DNA from: an uncultured Bacteroidota bacterium
GTDB taxonomy: Bacteria; Bacteroidota; Bacteroidia; Flavobacteriales; Flavobacteriaceae
Reading direction: 5' to 3'
Assembly (NCBI GenBank): GCA_902619315.1
Contig: CACNDW010000011.1
Span: 1 to 50,864 of the forward strand
Length of the DNA: 50,864 nt
Under the pieces are notes generated by a model. The model ran no database searches and had not been told where the DNA came from. It worked only from the letters and a program-made list of their open reading frames with translations. Made by a program: the position numbers and the translations under genes. Below are positions 28,123 through 37,108 of the stretch, piece by piece (position 1 is the first letter of the stretch; the number at the start of each line of letters is the position of its first letter).

Positions 28123-28716
28123 TCAAGACTCTTGAAGAATTAAATATAGGTTTTTGGCACTATTCCCATACGATAAAAAATTATTTTCATCCTTTGAGTT
28201 TTTCACATTCAATGTGGTAATGTTGGTGGGCAGTTGATCGGCATACTTATTTTTGAGATTGCTCATGCCTTCGCTGACATCGTTTACAAAGTTGTCCAAT
28301 CCGGAATATACGATAAAGAAATCCGGCAGTGATTCGAGTTTAAAATCTTTGAGTTGGTGGTGGCAAATGAGCACTGTGCCTTTGTTGGCAATTAAATATT
28401 CACATCCGATAAGCAGGACCTTAAAATCTTGAGGATTAAAATGATCGGCTAGGGTTTCCAGTCCAAATCTTTGGTTCAGTTGGGGGTCAAAACAAAGGAT
28501 GTCTTGTTGTGACCAACGATTTTCCTCTAATATTAGTTTGAAAAACTCGTCAGTAGATTTTACATCCTCACTGTAGATAAATTTGCCTCCTTTTTTAGTG
28601 AATTTTTCGGCAAAAATGATTTCAATTTCATTTTTCTTTTCAGGGAGGTATGGACTGGTGGCCTCAAAGTCTGGGTTTTTTTTATTTCTACCGAAGAGTT
28701 TATTCCAGAGACTCAC
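28123..28716 (-). CDS. LUD-domain protein (LutC/YkgG-like)
   Basis: A 197-residue cytosolic protein with an LUD fold: KFIYSEDVKSTDEFF, CEYLIANKGTVLICHHQ, and LPDFFIVYSGLDNFVNDVSEG. LutC relatives take part in lactate utilisation, but here the gene is embedded between ftsH and cdsA, an arrangement I recognise from other flavobacteria, so the actual role is unknown. Spacing is 5 nt to ftsH. Confidence 0.8.
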   Translation of the reverse strand: MSLWNKLFGRNKKNPDFEATSPYLPEKKNEIEIIFAEKFTKKGGKFIYSEDVKSTDEFFKLILEENRWSQQDILCFDPQLNQRFGLETLADHFNPQDFKVLLIGCEYLIANKGTVLICHHQLKDFKLESLPDFFIVYSGLDNFVNDVSEGMSNLKNKYADQLPTNITTLNVKNSKDENNFLSYGNSAKNLYLILQES

Positions 28717-28721
28717 GATTT

Positions 28722-30692
28722 TTAATTGACAGCTAGCTGGACCCCTTCTTCACCTTCTTGTTTTCTGTTGGGTTTCACATTAAACGGTCTCTCCCCAAGA
28801 ATATTAAAAAGATCATCTTTAAAAATCACCTCTTTCTCCAACAATCTTTCGGCGAGTTGAATCAACTTTTTTTTATTTTTTTTCAAAAGATCACATGCCC
28901 TTTTGTACTGCATTTCAATGATATCTGAAATTTCCTTGTCAATTACTTGCGCTGTTTTCTCAGAGTAAGGTTTTGTAAAACTATTTTCCATCTGTCCAGT
29001 AGAATCATGATAGGTAATATTTCCCAAGGTATCATTTAAGCCGTATACAGATACCATAGCCCGAGCCTGTCGGGTGACTTTTTCTAAATCACTTAACGCT
29101 CCAGTAGAAATTTTATCAAACATGATTTTTTCTGCAGCCCTTCCACCTAGAGCTGCACACATTTCGTCGAGCATCTGTTCAGTTCTAACTATCATTCTCT
29201 CTTCAGGCAAATACCAAGCGGCACCAAGAGACTGACCTCTTGGAACAATCGTCACTTTTACCAAAGGAGCAGCATGTTCAAGTAACCAACTGACAATTGC
29301 GTGCCCCGCTTCGTGAAATGCGATGGTTTTCTTTTCATCTGGAGTGACAATTTTATTTTTCTTTTCTAGCCCCCCAACAATACGATCTACCGCGTCCAGA
29401 AAATCCTGCTTACCTACTGATTTTTTATTTTTTCTTGCAGCAATCAGTGCTGATTCGTTACAAACATTGGCAATGTCGGCACCTGAAAAACCAGGAGTCT
29501 GTTTAGCTAAAAAATCTATATCCAAAGTTTTAATGTATTTCAGGGGTTTGAGATGAACCTTAAAAATTTCACGTCTTTCATTCAAGTCTGGTAGGTCAAC
29601 ATATATCTGTCTGTCGAATCTTCCTGCACGCATTAAAGCCTTATCCAAGACATCTGCACGGTTAGTAGCAGCCAAAACAATTACATTGGTATTGGTCCCA
29701 AAACCATCCATTTCTGTTAGCAATTGGTTTAGGGTGTTTTCTCTCTCGTCGTTTGAGCCAGTAAAATTATTTTTTCCTCTTGCACGTCCAATAGCATCAA
29801 TTTCGTCGATAAAAATTATTGATGGCGATTTGTCTTTGGCTTGTTTAAATAAGTCTCTTACCCTAGAAGCACCTACCCCAACAAACATTTCAACAAAATC
29901 TGACCCTGACAGAGAGAAGAAAGGAACTTTTGCCTCTCCAGCCACGGCTTTAGCTAGAAGGGTTTTACCTGTTCCGGGAGAACCAACAAGTAGCGCACCT
30001 TTTGGAATTTTTCCACCTAATACTGTATATTTTTTTGGATTTTTAAGAAAATCTACAATCTCTTGTATTTCCTCCTTTGCACCCTCCAAACCAGCAACAT
30101 CCTTGAAAGTGGTTTTGACCTCAGTATTTTGGTCAAAAAGTTTTGCCTTTGATTTACCGATACTAAAAATTTGGCCACCTGGTCCACCTGCTCCCCCACC
30201 GGACATTCTTCGCATAAGAAATATCCAGATTCCAATAATAACTATTATGGGGAGGAAACCAAGGATTACATCCATCCAACGATTTTCAACCGTCATAAAC
30301 TCATATCTAAACTGTATGCCATTGCCTTCCGCTTCCTCAAGTTTTCGCTGAAAAAGCTCCAGATTCCCAACTTCAAATTCATAGTGGGGACCACCAGTGT
30401 TTTCTTGACCTAAGATATTTTTTGATTTGACTTTTTTATGAGTGCTTTTCTCCAAACCATAGCTACTAAGAGTAACTCTTGCAAGTTTTTGATTGACGAC
30501 AATAATTTCCTCGACATCGCCGTCATTAAGAAATCGCTCAAAATCCGAAATATTCGTTTTACTGATTGATTGCCAGCTACTATCGCCACCAAACATACTC
30601 ATAACCAATAATATAGTGATAACGACACCATATATCCAATAAGGACTAAATTTCAAATTGTTATTATTTCCTTTTCCTTCTTTCATAATCAA
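28722..30692 (-). CDS. ftsH: ATP-dependent zinc metalloprotease FtsH
   Basis: Membrane-anchored AAA+ protease for quality control of membrane and short-lived proteins. The 656 residues comprise TM1 (about 17-34), a periplasmic domain, TM2 (about 143-160, IIVIIGIWIFLMRRM), a Gly-rich linker, Walker A GSPGTGKT, Walker B IIFIDEIDAIG, the second region of homology (AATNRADVLDKALMRAGRFD), and the zinc motif HEAGHAIVSW. The C-terminal tail is charged. A second in-frame ATG lies two codons after the first. It is downstream of rsfS with virtually no gap. Confidence 0.97.
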   Translation of the reverse strand: MIMKEGKGNNNNLKFSPYWIYGVVITILLVMSMFGGDSSWQSISKTNISDFERFLNDGDVEEIIVVNQKLARVTLSSYGLEKSTHKKVKSKNILGQENTGGPHYEFEVGNLELFQRKLEEAEGNGIQFRYEFMTVENRWMDVILGFLPIIVIIGIWIFLMRRMSGGGAGGPGGQIFSIGKSKAKLFDQNTEVKTTFKDVAGLEGAKEEIQEIVDFLKNPKKYTVLGGKIPKGALLVGSPGTGKTLLAKAVAGEAKVPFFSLSGSDFVEMFVGVGASRVRDLFKQAKDKSPSIIFIDEIDAIGRARGKNNFTGSNDERENTLNQLLTEMDGFGTNTNVIVLAATNRADVLDKALMRAGRFDRQIYVDLPDLNERREIFKVHLKPLKYIKTLDIDFLAKQTPGFSGADIANVCNESALIAARKNKKSVGKQDFLDAVDRIVGGLEKKNKIVTPDEKKTIAFHEAGHAIVSWLLEHAAPLVKVTIVPRGQSLGAAWYLPEERMIVRTEQMLDEMCAALGGRAAEKIMFDKISTGALSDLEKVTRQARAMVSVYGLNDTLGNITYHDSTGQMENSFTKPYSEKTAQVIDKEISDIIEMQYKRACDLLKKNKKKLIQLAERLLEKEVIFKDDLFNILGERPFNVKPNRKQEGEEGVQLAVN

Positions 30693-31064
30693 TTAATAAT
30701 TTGATGCAACTTTTGTGGTTTTAGCATCACCCCAGAGTTCTTCAATATTGTAATATTCTCTGATTTGTTTTTGAAAAACATGAACAACAACATTAATATA
30801 ATCAATCAAAACCCATTCAGAGTTCTCATTACCTTCGGTATGATAAGGTTTCTCTTTCAACTCTTTACTAACCGTTTTTTTAATGGCACTAACGATCGCA
30901 CTTACGTGAGTATTTGAACTTCCAGTGCAAACAACAAAATACCTACAAACGGTATTTTCAATATCCCTGAGATCCAAAATACTTACGTCTAATCCCTTAA
31001 CATTTTCTATACCGTAAACTATGTTCGAAATTAGGGAATCCTCAGTAGACCTCGATTTTAACAT
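30693..31064 (-). CDS. rsfS: Ribosomal silencing factor
   Basis: Binds ribosomal protein L14 (uL14) and blocks subunit joining in starvation. The 123-residue protein has the RsfS/Iojap pattern GLDVSILDLRDIE, YFVVCTGSSNTHVSAI, and WVLIDYINVVVHVFQKQIREYYNIEELWGDA, shown here as one conserved block. It leads the minus-strand operon with ftsH, LUD, cdsA and psd. Confidence 0.95.
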   Translation of the reverse strand: MLKSRSTEDSLISNIVYGIENVKGLDVSILDLRDIENTVCRYFVVCTGSSNTHVSAIVSAIKKTVSKELKEKPYHTEGNENSEWVLIDYINVVVHVFQKQIREYYNIEELWGDAKTTKVASNY

Positions 31065-31084
31065 TAAAAAATTCTAGTTTTACA

Positions 31085-31092
31085 CAAATTTA
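31085..31092 (-). promoter_or_regulatory. Candidate -7 box for the rsfS-ftsH operon
   Basis: TAAATTTG on the minus strand, a full TAnnTTTG match 20 nt before the rsfS ATG. No convincing -33 TTG. Confidence 0.45.
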
Positions 31093-31122
31093 TTACATTT
31101 TAAATTCATATCGTTCTAAACC

Positions 31123-31860
31123 ATGAGCTATTTCAATATAATCAAACTTGATGCCACTGAATCATCAAACGACTGGTTGAAGGAAAGATTTAACACAGGT
31201 GATTGCTCTGATGGAGATTTGGTGTGGGTTAGAAATCAAACTCAAGGTAGGGGGCAAAGGAATAAGCATTGGCAGACAGAACCAAAGAAAAACCTTACAT
31301 TCAGCTTATTTAAGTGTTTTACAAAGCTGACAATTAAAGAGGCTTTTGCGATCAATTGTGCAATCACTCTGAGTATTGCAAACGCGTTGCTTGAATTTGA
31401 GGATCTTGATTTAAAGTTAAAATGGCCTAACGACATTTTGTCAGGTAATAGTAAAATAGGAGGTGTTTTGATTGAAAACATAATTAAAGGAAACTTCATT
31501 AAAGCGTCTATTATTGGTATTGGTGTCAATATCAATCAAGAGTATTTTGAGTGCCTTCCTAACGCAAGTTCCCTATTTCAAAAAACGGGATATAAGATAG
31601 AAATTGCTGACGTCTTTAGTAGTATTTTGGTTTCTTTAGAGGTTTACTTAGACAGACTCTCAAACGAGGGTTCCTTATCATTAAGGTTTGAGTATGAGGA
31701 TTTACTTTTTCAAAAAGGAAAAATCTCAACTTTTAAAAAACATAATGAAAAATTTCAAGGTGTTATCTTAGGAGTTACTGAAAATGGATTATTGCGGATT
31801 CGAAAAACCTCAGGAGAGGTTTTTAACTATGCCCACGGGACCATTGAAATGATATACTAG
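31123..31860 (+). CDS. birA: Biotin-[acetyl-CoA carboxylase] ligase
   Basis: Attaches biotin to the carboxyl-carrier protein. The 245-residue enzyme lacks the N-terminal DNA-binding domain of E. coli BirA, so it is a pure ligase. Signatures are the ATP/biotin loop GRGQRNKHW (42-50), KWPNDIL and KIGGVLIEN, then a small SH3-like C-terminal domain (GVILGVTENGLLRIR). It is divergent from rsfS and shares a CTAG stop palindrome with pyrE. Confidence 0.93.
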   Translation: MSYFNIIKLDATESSNDWLKERFNTGDCSDGDLVWVRNQTQGRGQRNKHWQTEPKKNLTFSLFKCFTKLTIKEAFAINCAITLSIANALLEFEDLDLKLKWPNDILSGNSKIGGVLIENIIKGNFIKASIIGIGVNINQEYFECLPNASSLFQKTGYKIEIADVFSSILVSLEVYLDRLSNEGSLSLRFEYEDLLFQKGKISTFKKHNEKFQGVILGVTENGLLRIRKTSGEVFNYAHGTIEMIY

Positions 31861-32501
31861 TATGGCTGCCATTTGGAAGGAGAGACTCTCCATGATTTCA
31901 GTAGCGATATTTCCTCAGCTTTGATGTAGTTGGATTGTTCGGCTTCAATTATCAAATTATTATAATCACTCAAAGTATAAAGTTGAATTTTCTCCGCTTT
32001 GAAATTTTCTCTGGCCAAATCAAATCCATAATCAAATAGCCCTAACATTCCTAATACCTCAACCCCCGCTTTTTTGAGGGCATTTACGGCATTTAGACTG
32101 CTCTTCCCTGTGGAGATTAAATCCTCTATTACCAACACTTTCTGATCAGATTTAAGCTGTCCTTCGATTTGATTTTGTCTACCATGTGACTTAGGCCGTG
32201 GTCTTACATATATGAATGGAGCATTGAGAATATCAGCGACTAGTACGCCGATTCCAATAGCACCGGTGGCAACTCCAGCTACTACATAATCTTTATTGTA
32301 AAGTTGTTGAGCTTGTTCGGCTATTTTTTGAGCCAAAAAACTTCTCGTATCAGGATAAGAAAGTACTACCCTATTATCACAGTATATTGGAGACCTCCAT
32401 CCACTGGCCCAAGTAAATGGATTTTTAGGATTCAATTTAATTGCATTAATTTGTAACAGGGATTTAGCTGTTTGTTGGGCCGTATCTTGACTATAAATCA
32501 T
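31857..32501 (-). CDS. pyrE: Orotate phosphoribosyltransferase
   Basis: Makes OMP from orotate and PRPP in pyrimidine synthesis. The 214-residue protein has FTWASGWRSPIYCDNR near the N-terminus, VAGVATGAIG, YVRPRPKSHGRQNQIEG, and the PRPP-binding motif VLVIEDLISTGKSSLNAV. Its start lies only 6 nt from the divergent Nudix gene start, so each promoter must lie inside the other gene. Confidence 0.95.
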   Translation of the reverse strand: MIYSQDTAQQTAKSLLQINAIKLNPKNPFTWASGWRSPIYCDNRVVLSYPDTRSFLAQKIAEQAQQLYNKDYVVAGVATGAIGIGVLVADILNAPFIYVRPRPKSHGRQNQIEGQLKSDQKVLVIEDLISTGKSSLNAVNALKKAGVEVLGMLGLFDYGFDLARENFKAEKIQLYTLSDYNNLIIEAEQSNYIKAEEISLLKSWRVSPSKWQPY

Positions 32502-32507
32502 ACGTAA

Positions 32508-33110
32508 ATGTATAAAGTTTTTTTCAATAGAAAATTTGTTTTACTTACAACCCAAATACTAGATCATAATGATGAAACTCCCTTTTTCTACATAAAATAT
32601 AGTGACCAAAACCAAATCATTTCTGCTTTGAAATCAAAAAAAACAAAAGGTGTTTATTTATATCATTCCAAGGAGAATAAGTTATGGAAACACATGTTGA
32701 AAATCTTTTCATTGGTTGAGGCAGCCGGAGGTCTTGTAGAACATCAAAGCGGGAAGGTTTTATTTATTTTCAGAAATGACAAATGGGACTTACCTAAGGG
32801 AAAAGTTGAAAAAAAAGAATTTTTGATAGATGGAGCAGTCAGAGAGGTTATGGAGGAAACGGGAGTAAAGGATTTGATTGTAAAAAAGAAACTCAACCAT
32901 ACCTTTCATCTTTTTTCCAGAAACGGCAAGTATAAGTTAAAGAAAACATATTGGTATTTAATGACTACTTCCTACGATGGAATTTTGAAGCCTCAGTTGG
33001 ATGAAGGGATTTTTCGGGCCGAGTGGAAATCTAAGGATGAGGTTCCTGATTTGATGGAAAATGCCTACCAAAACATCAAATTACTTTTGAAAGAGATTGA
33101 ACTGATCTAA
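32508..33110 (+). CDS. Nudix hydrolase
   Basis: A 200-residue pyrophosphohydrolase-like protein with a complete Nudix box at 98-120 (G-x5-E-x7-REVMEETGV). The N-terminal ~70 residues are an extension without a recognisable motif (MYKVFFNRKFVLL). The substrate is unknown. It lies between pyrE and coaD, an arrangement I recall from flavobacteria. The stop abuts the coaD stop (TAATCA). Confidence 0.88.
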   Translation: MYKVFFNRKFVLLTTQILDHNDETPFFYIKYSDQNQIISALKSKKTKGVYLYHSKENKLWKHMLKIFSLVEAAGGLVEHQSGKVLFIFRNDKWDLPKGKVEKKEFLIDGAVREVMEETGVKDLIVKKKLNHTFHLFSRNGKYKLKKTYWYLMTTSYDGILKPQLDEGIFRAEWKSKDEVPDLMENAYQNIKLLLKEIELI

Positions 33111-33563
33111 TCAGAGTCTTACAGTGGGGGGAACCAACTGAGTATAATCTCCTCGATTGGATATAACCTCCCTAACTATACTGCTACTTATAAAAGATGT
33201 TTTGGCCGAAGTGAGGAGAAAAACCGTTTCAATTCCAGACAACTTTCTATTGGTGTGGGCAATGGCCTTTTCAAATTCAAAATCAGCAGGATTTCTCAAA
33301 CCTCTGATGATAAAATTGGCTTGTACTTTTTTACAAAATTCAATGGTTAATCCCTGATATTTAGTTACTGAAATACTTTTATACTCTGAAAAAGTTTCTT
33401 CAATGAAAGCCATTCTTTTACTGATTGGAAACATATATTTTTTTTCGGAGTTTGATCCTACCCCAATTATTATTTCATCAAAAAGCGGAATACTTCGCTC
33501 TAATATATCCAAATGTCCCAAAGTTATGGGGTCAAAGGATCCTGGAAAAACAGCACGTTTCAT
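33111..33563 (-). CDS. coaD: Phosphopantetheine adenylyltransferase
   Basis: Penultimate coenzyme A step, adenylating 4'-phosphopantetheine. The 150-residue protein has the nucleotidyltransferase motif PGSFDPITLGH (7-17), IIRGLRNPADFEFE, and SSSIVREV. The length is typical. Confidence 0.96.
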   Translation of the reverse strand: MKRAVFPGSFDPITLGHLDILERSIPLFDEIIIGVGSNSEKKYMFPISKRMAFIEETFSEYKSISVTKYQGLTIEFCKKVQANFIIRGLRNPADFEFEKAIAHTNRKLSGIETVFLLTSAKTSFISSSIVREVISNRGDYTQLVPPTVRL

Positions 33564-33599
33564 TAAACTAAATTAGTGCATTTTTTGATTCGTTTAAAA

Positions 33600-34607
33600 C
33601 TAAGTTAATTGACTGTTTTGACAACCTCTATTAGAGTTATTTTTTAATAGTAAGGATTCGAAAAATTTTGCCAATTCAATCCCTGCAGCACTAACTTGTT
33701 GAGGTATAAGACTGGCAGGAGTCAAACCGGGAATTGTATTTATCTCCAACAAATGGGGACTACCCTCCACAATGATGAATTCGCTCCTGCAAACTCCTTG
33801 GAGTTCCAACTGTTGGAATAGTTTTTTAACTATACTATGAATCTCATTGATTGTTGTTTCATCTAGTCGGGCTGGAGTAATTTCTTGAGATTTACCATTG
33901 TATTTTGCATCATAGTCAAAAAAATCGTTTTCCGAAATGATCTCTGTAATTGGTAAAACAGTTACTTGATCGTTCAACCTATATGCTCCTACAGATATTT
34001 CCATCCCAACTAAATTCGCCTCGATGATCAATTGTACATCCTCCTTGAGGGCAGTTTGGATTGCTTCCTTTAAGTCTTTTTTTTCATATACTTTTACAAC
34101 ACCGTAACTGCTTCCGGATCGATTGGGTTTGACAAAACATGGCAAACCAACCTTATTTATAACCGAGTCGACATCCAATGGATCTCCCAGGTCATAAGTG
34201 AATGATTTTGCCACTGGAATCCCCCATTCTTTAACTTTTTCTAGACAATCTCTTTTATTAAAAGTTAATGCGGCAATTTTTTCACTGCAGCTTGTATGAG
34301 GTATATACAGTTGGTCCAATTTTTTAGCCAATTGTCCATCCTCTCCTGGGGCTCCATGAATTGCATTGAAAACCATATCGAAATGAACATTTTTATTGTC
34401 CATTTTGAATGATAAATTTTCCAAGTTGAGGGGGTATTGTTTTTCTTGATTATCAATAACAGTCCAGAGGTCTTTATCGACCACTATTCTATAGCAATCC
34501 CAACGAGATTGGGGTAAAGCTTTGTAAACAGCGTTTCCGCTTTCAATAGAAATTTCTCGCTCAGAGGAGTACCCTCCCATGGCGATTCCAACTACTTTTT
34601 TACTCAT
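33600..34607 (-). CDS. ddl: D-alanine-D-alanine ligase
   Basis: ATP-grasp enzyme making D-Ala-D-Ala for peptidoglycan. The 335-residue protein has GGYSSEREIS at the N-terminus, IHGAPGEDGQLA, the ATP-grasp lysines (LPCFVKPNRSGSSYGV), and EINTIPGLTPASLIPQQVSA. It is divergent from the PASTA-domain gene. Confidence 0.95.
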   Translation of the reverse strand: MSKKVVGIAMGGYSSEREISIESGNAVYKALPQSRWDCYRIVVDKDLWTVIDNQEKQYPLNLENLSFKMDNKNVHFDMVFNAIHGAPGEDGQLAKKLDQLYIPHTSCSEKIAALTFNKRDCLEKVKEWGIPVAKSFTYDLGDPLDVDSVINKVGLPCFVKPNRSGSSYGVVKVYEKKDLKEAIQTALKEDVQLIIEANLVGMEISVGAYRLNDQVTVLPITEIISENDFFDYDAKYNGKSQEITPARLDETTINEIHSIVKKLFQQLELQGVCRSEFIIVEGSPHLLEINTIPGLTPASLIPQQVSAAGIELAKFFESLLLKNNSNRGCQNSQLT

Positions 34608-34621
34608 AAATAAGCTTTAAT

Positions 34622-34629
34622 CAAAGGTA
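34622..34629 (-). promoter_or_regulatory. Candidate -7 box for ddl
   Basis: TACCTTTG on the minus strand matches TAnnTTTG, 14 nt before the ddl ATG. Confidence 0.45.
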
Positions 34630-34666
34630 TTGTATTTAAAATTAATTCTTTAGAGTATTGATTTAT

Positions 34667-34674
34667 TATCTTTG
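34667..34674 (+). promoter_or_regulatory. Candidate -7 box for the PASTA-rluD unit
   Basis: TATCTTTG, a full TAnnTTTG match, 16 nt before ATG 34691. Because it lies downstream of the TTG at 34658, it argues that translation starts at 34691. Confidence 0.5.
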
Positions 34675-34690
34675 GGATTTAATTTACAGG

Positions 34691-35245
34691 ATGAGTTTTT
34701 TTAGGTTTCTTTTCAGTAAAACGTTTATCATTCAATTATCCCTTGCCTTTTTGGCGGGTACATTTTTAGTGTTTTTAAGCCTAATTTTTTTAAAGTACAT
34801 AACCTTTCACAATAAACATCAAAAAGTTCCCGATCTAAGCGGAATAAATATAATTAACTTAACACAAATCATAGAAGACAAAAACCTAAGATATGAAATC
34901 ATTGACTCCTCAAAATTTAACCCTAATTATCCTTCACTAAGCGTGATAGAACATCAACCAGGTCCAGGAAAATTGGTAAAAAAGAACCGTAAAATTTATA
35001 TTACACTGAATCCATCTGGCTACAGCAGGATCAGCGTTCCTGATTTGGTTCAGATCACACGACGAAATGCTGAGGTTACCTTGTTGTCGGTCGGTTTTTC
35101 CATTGGAGAAATCAGCTACAGAGACAACATAGGTAAAGATATGGTTTTGGAAATGCGCTACAAGGGTGAGCGAATCGAGGCGGGAACATTATTACAAAAA
35201 ACCTCAGAAATAGATTTGGTATTGGGGAATGGGAAAAGAAACTAA
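34691..35245 (+). CDS. Membrane-anchored PASTA-domain protein
   Basis: A 184-residue protein with one N-terminal transmembrane helix (about 12-34), then PASTA repeats: the first begins at KVPDLSGINIINLTQII and the second at ISVPDLVQITRRNAEVTLL. A third, incomplete unit (VLEMRYKGERIEAGTLLQK) follows. PASTA domains bind peptidoglycan fragments, and ddl is next door, so a cell-wall role is likely (inference). There is no kinase or transpeptidase domain. Its 3' end overlaps rluD by 17 nt. ATG 34691 is chosen over TTG 34658. Confidence 0.85.
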   Translation: MSFFRFLFSKTFIIQLSLAFLAGTFLVFLSLIFLKYITFHNKHQKVPDLSGINIINLTQIIEDKNLRYEIIDSSKFNPNYPSLSVIEHQPGPGKLVKKNRKIYITLNPSGYSRISVPDLVQITRRNAEVTLLSVGFSIGEISYRDNIGKDMVLEMRYKGERIEAGTLLQKTSEIDLVLGNGKRN

Positions 35246-36269
35246 ACCTAAATTAGGAACTGATATTAAGGATGATCAATTGTATGAACACTATGCTTTT
35301 CATGCTGATATAGGTCAAGAACCATTGAGGGTAGACAAGTTTCTGATGAATCGGGTTCAAAATGCAACACGAAATAAAATTCAACAAGCTGCAAAATCCG
35401 GAGCCATAAAAGTTAATGATATCACCGTGAAATCGAATCACAGGGTGAAAGGAGGCGATCATGTTAAAGTATTGTTCCACCACCCTCCTCATGAAAACTT
35501 ATTGATTCCCGAGGCCATCGATTTAGATATTGTATACGAGGATAATGATCTTATTGTGGTCAATAAAAAAGCGGGGATGGTGGTTCATCCCGGACATGGA
35601 AATTACAATGGAACTTTGATTAATGGGTTGTTACATCATTTCGTTGAGTTACCCCTAAATTCTAGCAATCGACCAGGTTTGGTTCATAGGATTGACAAAG
35701 ACACCAGCGGCCTATTGGTTGTGGCCAAAACCGATCAGTCAATGGCCGATTTGTCCAGACAATTTCAAGATAAAACCTCCTCAAGAAAGTACGTTGCTTT
35801 GGTATGGGGAGATGTCAAAGAAGATAAGGGAACCATAGAGGGACACATTGGTAGGCACCCCCAAAATAGACTTCAAATGACTGTTTTTCCCGACGCCATT
35901 TCTGGTAAAATGGCCATTACCCACTATAGTGTAATCGAAAGGTTTGGTTATGTTACCCTTATAGATTGCATTTTAGAGACCGGTCGGACGCATCAAATTC
36001 GTGCTCATATGAAATCCATAGGTCATACTTTGTTTAATGACGCCCGTTATGGGGGAGATAACATACTCAAGGGAACCACTTTTTCCAAGTATAAACAATT
36101 TGTTCAAAATTGTTTTACGCTACTGCCGCGCCAAGCTCTTCATGCCAAAACCCTGGGGTTTGAGCACCCTTCCCAAAAAAAATGGATGGATTTTGAGGCT
36201 CCTTTACCGGAGGATATGGAAATAACCATTGACAAATGGAGAAATTACGCCCAACATAAGCATTTCTGA
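35229..36269 (+). CDS. rluD: 23S rRNA pseudouridine synthase, RluA/RluD family
   Basis: A 346-residue pseudouridine synthase. The N-terminal S4 RNA-binding domain (about 31-85, LRVDKFLMNRV) is followed by the catalytic core with VNKKAGMVVHPGHG, catalytic Asp in VHRIDKDTSGLLVVAK, and TGRTHQIRAHM. RluD is the best match in layout, but RluC-like specificity cannot be excluded. It starts inside the 3' end of the PASTA gene, so translation may be coupled. Confidence 0.88.
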   Translation: MGKETKPKLGTDIKDDQLYEHYAFHADIGQEPLRVDKFLMNRVQNATRNKIQQAAKSGAIKVNDITVKSNHRVKGGDHVKVLFHHPPHENLLIPEAIDLDIVYEDNDLIVVNKKAGMVVHPGHGNYNGTLINGLLHHFVELPLNSSNRPGLVHRIDKDTSGLLVVAKTDQSMADLSRQFQDKTSSRKYVALVWGDVKEDKGTIEGHIGRHPQNRLQMTVFPDAISGKMAITHYSVIERFGYVTLIDCILETGRTHQIRAHMKSIGHTLFNDARYGGDNILKGTTFSKYKQFVQNCFTLLPRQALHAKTLGFEHPSQKKWMDFEAPLPEDMEITIDKWRNYAQHKHF

Positions 36270-36300
36270 TTCTTTTATCAGCCCAGACAATTCTTTTGAA

Positions 36301-36331
36301 TTGGTTTTCAAACGAATTCCTTATAAATTTG
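36301..36331 (+). promoter_or_regulatory. Candidate promoter of yaaA
   Basis: TTG at 36301-36303, 20-nt spacer, then TAAATTTG at 36324-36331: both elements of the Bacteroidota promoter at proper spacing. It predicts a start about 9 nt before ATG 36346. Confidence 0.6.
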
Positions 36332-36345
36332 AAAAAAACTCGAAT

Positions 36346-37107
36346 ATGAAAATGGTCATTTCACCGGCAAAATCGCTCAATTTTGACTCAAATTTGCCTA
36401 CCGAACAAAATTCAAATCCTTGTTTTCTTTCAGAGGCTAAGTGCATTAACGAACTATTGAAGGAAAAAACCCCGGGCGAACTTTCGCAATTGATGAAAAT
36501 TTCAGAAAAACTCGGAGACTTGAACTGGGAAAGGAATCAAAATTTCAAAACACCCTTTAACAATGAGAATGCCCGACCTGCCGTTTATACTTTTGATGGG
36601 GACGTATATTCAGGATTGGATGTATACACGCTTCCCCTGGAAAAAATTAATGCACTCCAAAACAGCCTCAGAATATTGTCGGGGCTCTATGGTGTTTTGA
36701 AACCATTGGATTTAATTCAACCCTACAGATTAGAGATGGGTACCAAATTTCCAATCGGTAAAAACAAGAATTTATATGACTTTTGGAAGCAAAAAATCAC
36801 CACTTTCATCAATGACGAATTGCAGGAAAACGAGCTGTTTGTGAATTTGGCCAGCAACGAGTATTTCTCGGCCATTGACGCAAAAGTTCTGAAGACAGAG
36901 GTGATCACTCCACAGTTTAAGGATTTTAAAAATGGCAACCTAAAGATGATCTCTTTCTACGCCAAGAAAGCTAGAGGAATGATGGTGCGTTATTTACTGG
37001 ATAAGGAAAATGTAACAGCCAAAACGCTATTGGGTTTTGATTATGGCGGATATGCCTACAGTGAGGAACACACTGAATCTCCTTTATCCCCTGTTTTTGT
37101 TAGATAA
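36346..37107 (+). CDS. yaaA: Peroxide-stress protein YaaA (DUF328)
   Basis: A 253-residue YaaA-family protein, MKMVISPAKSLNFDS at the N-terminus, with GDVYSGLDVYTL, LSGLYGVLKPLDLIQPYRLEM, FVNLASNEYFSAID, and KARGMMVRYL. In E. coli YaaA lowers free iron during H2O2 stress. I chose ATG 36346 because the family begins there and a promoter lies just upstream; the longer frame from 36229 would run through that promoter and overlap rluD. Confidence 0.92.
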   Translation: MKMVISPAKSLNFDSNLPTEQNSNPCFLSEAKCINELLKEKTPGELSQLMKISEKLGDLNWERNQNFKTPFNNENARPAVYTFDGDVYSGLDVYTLPLEKINALQNSLRILSGLYGVLKPLDLIQPYRLEMGTKFPIGKNKNLYDFWKQKITTFINDELQENELFVNLASNEYFSAIDAKVLKTEVITPQFKDFKNGNLKMISFYAKKARGMMVRYLLDKENVTAKTLLGFDYGGYAYSEEHTESPLSPVFVR

Positions 37108-37108
37108 C

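Noticed and set aside
29686..30351. A 221-codon plus-strand frame antisense to ftsH
   Set aside because: It lies wholly inside the well-supported ftsH gene, its product is low-complexity Ser/Pro-rich, and it shows no motif; a shadow of ftsH codon usage.
36229..36345. A 39-residue N-terminal extension of YaaA
   Set aside because: It overlaps rluD and contains a promoter at 36301-36331; the conserved start is MKMVISPAKS.
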